Part shown: positions 6,648 through 7,565 of the stretch, in pieces
Position numbering within the stretch: the first letter of the stretch is position 1
Layout of the letters: every line of letters begins with the position of its first letter
Origin: JAWOGN01 sp046496815
GTDB lineage: Bacteria > Desulfobacterota > DSM-4660 > Desulfatiglandales > Desulfatiglandaceae
Direction of reading: 5' to 3'
Assembly (NCBI GenBank): GCA_046496815.1
Contig: JAWOGN010000329.1
Location: 1 to 7,565, forward strand
Length of the DNA: 7,565 nt
Made by a program: the position numbers and the translations under genes
The notes under the pieces: generated by a model
Seen by the model: the letters and a program-made list of their open reading frames with translations, nothing else
The model's database searches: none
Told to the model about the DNA's origin: nothing

Positions 6648-7565
6648 TCAATCGGAGGTCATTCCCGCATAGAGCCGCTCAGTGTCATCTCTCCGGCAAA
6701 GTTCGGTGCCCCCCGTCATAACGGCGGCGGCGCCGGCGGCCACACCGAATCGGACGGCACTTAGCAGGGAGTCGCCGCGGTCAAGCGCGAGAACCATTCC
6801 GCCGACCATGCTGTCTCCCGCTCCCACCTTGCTGCTTATCGGGACAGTCGGGGCGCGAAGACGTTCACACCCATCCCTCCACACAAGCAGAGCGCCGGCC
6901 GCCCCCAGGGAAACCACGACCGTCTCGCTCTGCCCTTTTTGAATGATTTGCCGGGCCAAGGCCACCTGATGGGATTCTTCGTCAATCGCTTTTGCAGCCA
7001 GCGCCTTAAGTTCCCGGAGATTGGGTTTTATCATGTACACGCCTTCCTCCACCGCCAGACGAAGCGGCGCTCCGGTCGTGTCCAGAATGAGCCTGGCATT
7101 CATGTCTCTTGTCAGCTGAGCCACTTTCCCATAAAAGTCATCGGGGAGGCCGGGTGGAAGGCTTCCGCTGGCAACAACATATTTTGGGGTCGGATTCATT
7201 TCCGATATGTGTTTCAGGCACTGTTTCCACTCTTCCTCACGCACATGGGGCCCCGGCATACCAAAACGGTATTGCTGCTGAGTGGCCCTTTCATACACGA
7301 TGAGATTTTGACGCGTCAGGCCTTCGATCGTTTGGCGCTCGTATGTGATGCTTTCGTGTTCCAGCAGCATGTCCAGCATGCGACCCGCCGGTCCGCCTGC
7401 CAGATAGAGGGCGGTCGATGTGCCGCCGAGCTTGTGGATGGCCCGGCACACATTGATCCCGCCGCCGCCCGGTTCGTATTTTGGCTTTTCGCAGCGAAGC
7501 TTCCGCTCGGCGACCACATTTTCAATACTTGAGCTCTTGTCAATGCAAGGGTTCACGGTCAAAGT
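6648..7565 (-). CDS. pfkB: 6-phosphofructokinase II (PfkB, ribokinase family), 5' end cut by window edge
   Basis: The protein phosphorylates fructose 6-phosphate with ATP to fructose 1,6-bisphosphate in glycolysis, in the cytoplasm. It closely follows E. coli PfkB from memory: KLRCEKPKYEPGGGGINV near the start (E. coli KLRCTAPVFEPGGGGINV), TRQNL, QYRF.MPG, SGSLPPG, the NLRE motif (the Pfk-2 NxxE, N187/E190 in E. coli), VVVSLG, and VGAGDSMVG with the catalytic Asp (D256 in E. coli), then RFGVAAG. The reading frame stays open to the right edge (codons ACT TTG ACC, giving TLTVNP, against E. coli TLTLAP), so a TTG at 7562-7560 is not the real start; about five residues are missing outside. The stop is TGA at 6650-6648. 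Related kinases for 1-phosphofructose or tagatose 6-phosphate are less likely, given the Pfk-2-specific N-terminal run. The synthetase-GNAT gene lies downstream in the same direction, so an operon is plausible. Promoter and ribosome site are outside the window. Confidence 0.94.
   Translation of the reverse strand, partial: TLTVNPCIDKSSSIENVVAERKLRCEKPKYEPGGGGINVCRAIHKLGGTSTALYLAGGPAGRMLDMLLEHESITYERQTIEGLTRQNLIVYERATQQQYRFGMPGPHVREEEWKQCLKHISEMNPTPKYVVASGSLPPGLPDDFYGKVAQLTRDMNARLILDTTGAPLRLAVEEGVYMIKPNLRELKALAAKAIDEESHQVALARQIIQKGQSETVVVSLGAAGALLVWRDGCERLRAPTVPISSKVGAGDSMVGGMVLALDRGDSLLSAVRFGVAAGAAAVMTGGTELCRRDDTERLYAGMTSD

Noticed and set aside
5779..6672. A 297-codon open frame on the + strand opposite the synthetase gene.
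   Set aside because: It lies antisense to a gene with complete, well-recognised domains; its translation is rich in Arg, His and Pro and shows no family motif. Long antisense frames are common in GC-rich coding DNA.
6648..7562. TTG at 7562-7560 as the pfkB start.
   Set aside because: The frame stays open to the edge, and the preceding Thr codon continues the PfkB match, so the gene begins outside the window.

Overview
The window carries five protein genes packed tightly; no gap between them exceeds 136 bp. I see no RNA gene, mobile element, CRISPR array or origin. Base composition is moderately GC-rich. The gene types and style (a SlyD-like FKBP, an ADP-forming acyl-CoA synthetase fused to a GNAT domain, a DUF1614 protein, TTG starts) suggest a free-living Gram-negative bacterium, perhaps an anaerobic Desulfobacterota-like or related lineage. 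That placement is inference only.

Layout. At the left edge the 3' end of an FKBP/SlyD-type peptidyl-prolyl isomerase runs on the + strand and ends at 253. Everything else is on the - strand, so in transcription order the reader should go from right to left. First comes pfkB, a 6-phosphofructokinase II that is cut by the right edge after losing only about five N-terminal codons (7565 to 6648). A 101-bp gap follows. Next is an 893-residue ADP-forming acyl-CoA synthetase with a C-terminal GNAT acetyltransferase domain (6546 to 3865). A 136-bp gap follows that holds several inverted repeats and a T-tract. Then comes a 908-residue P-type (P2) cation ATPase (3728 to 1002). Finally, 18 bp further on, there is a 225-residue DUF1614 membrane protein with a TTG start and a strong ribosome binding site (983 to 306). 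The FKBP and DUF1614 genes converge, with 52 bp between their stop codons.

How the genes may work together. pfkB controls glycolytic flux. The synthetase half of the fusion keeps the family's catalytic residues and could make ATP from acyl-CoA, while its GNAT half could acetylate proteins (Pat-like). The P2 ATPase uses ATP to move a divalent cation, probably Ca2+ or Mn2+, and the DUF1614 protein is probably co-translated with it. A grouping of pfkB, a P2-type ATPase and a Pat-like protein recalls energy- or oxygen-limitation stress sets such as the mycobacterial DosR regulon, which contains a pfkB and the P-type ATPase ctpF. That link is inference; no regulator or clear regulator-binding site is visible here.

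The most interesting points are the apparently complete catalytic set in the synthetase-GNAT fusion, two mutually exclusive hairpins plus a T7 tract directly before the ATPase start, and the tight ATPase-DUF1614 pairing.
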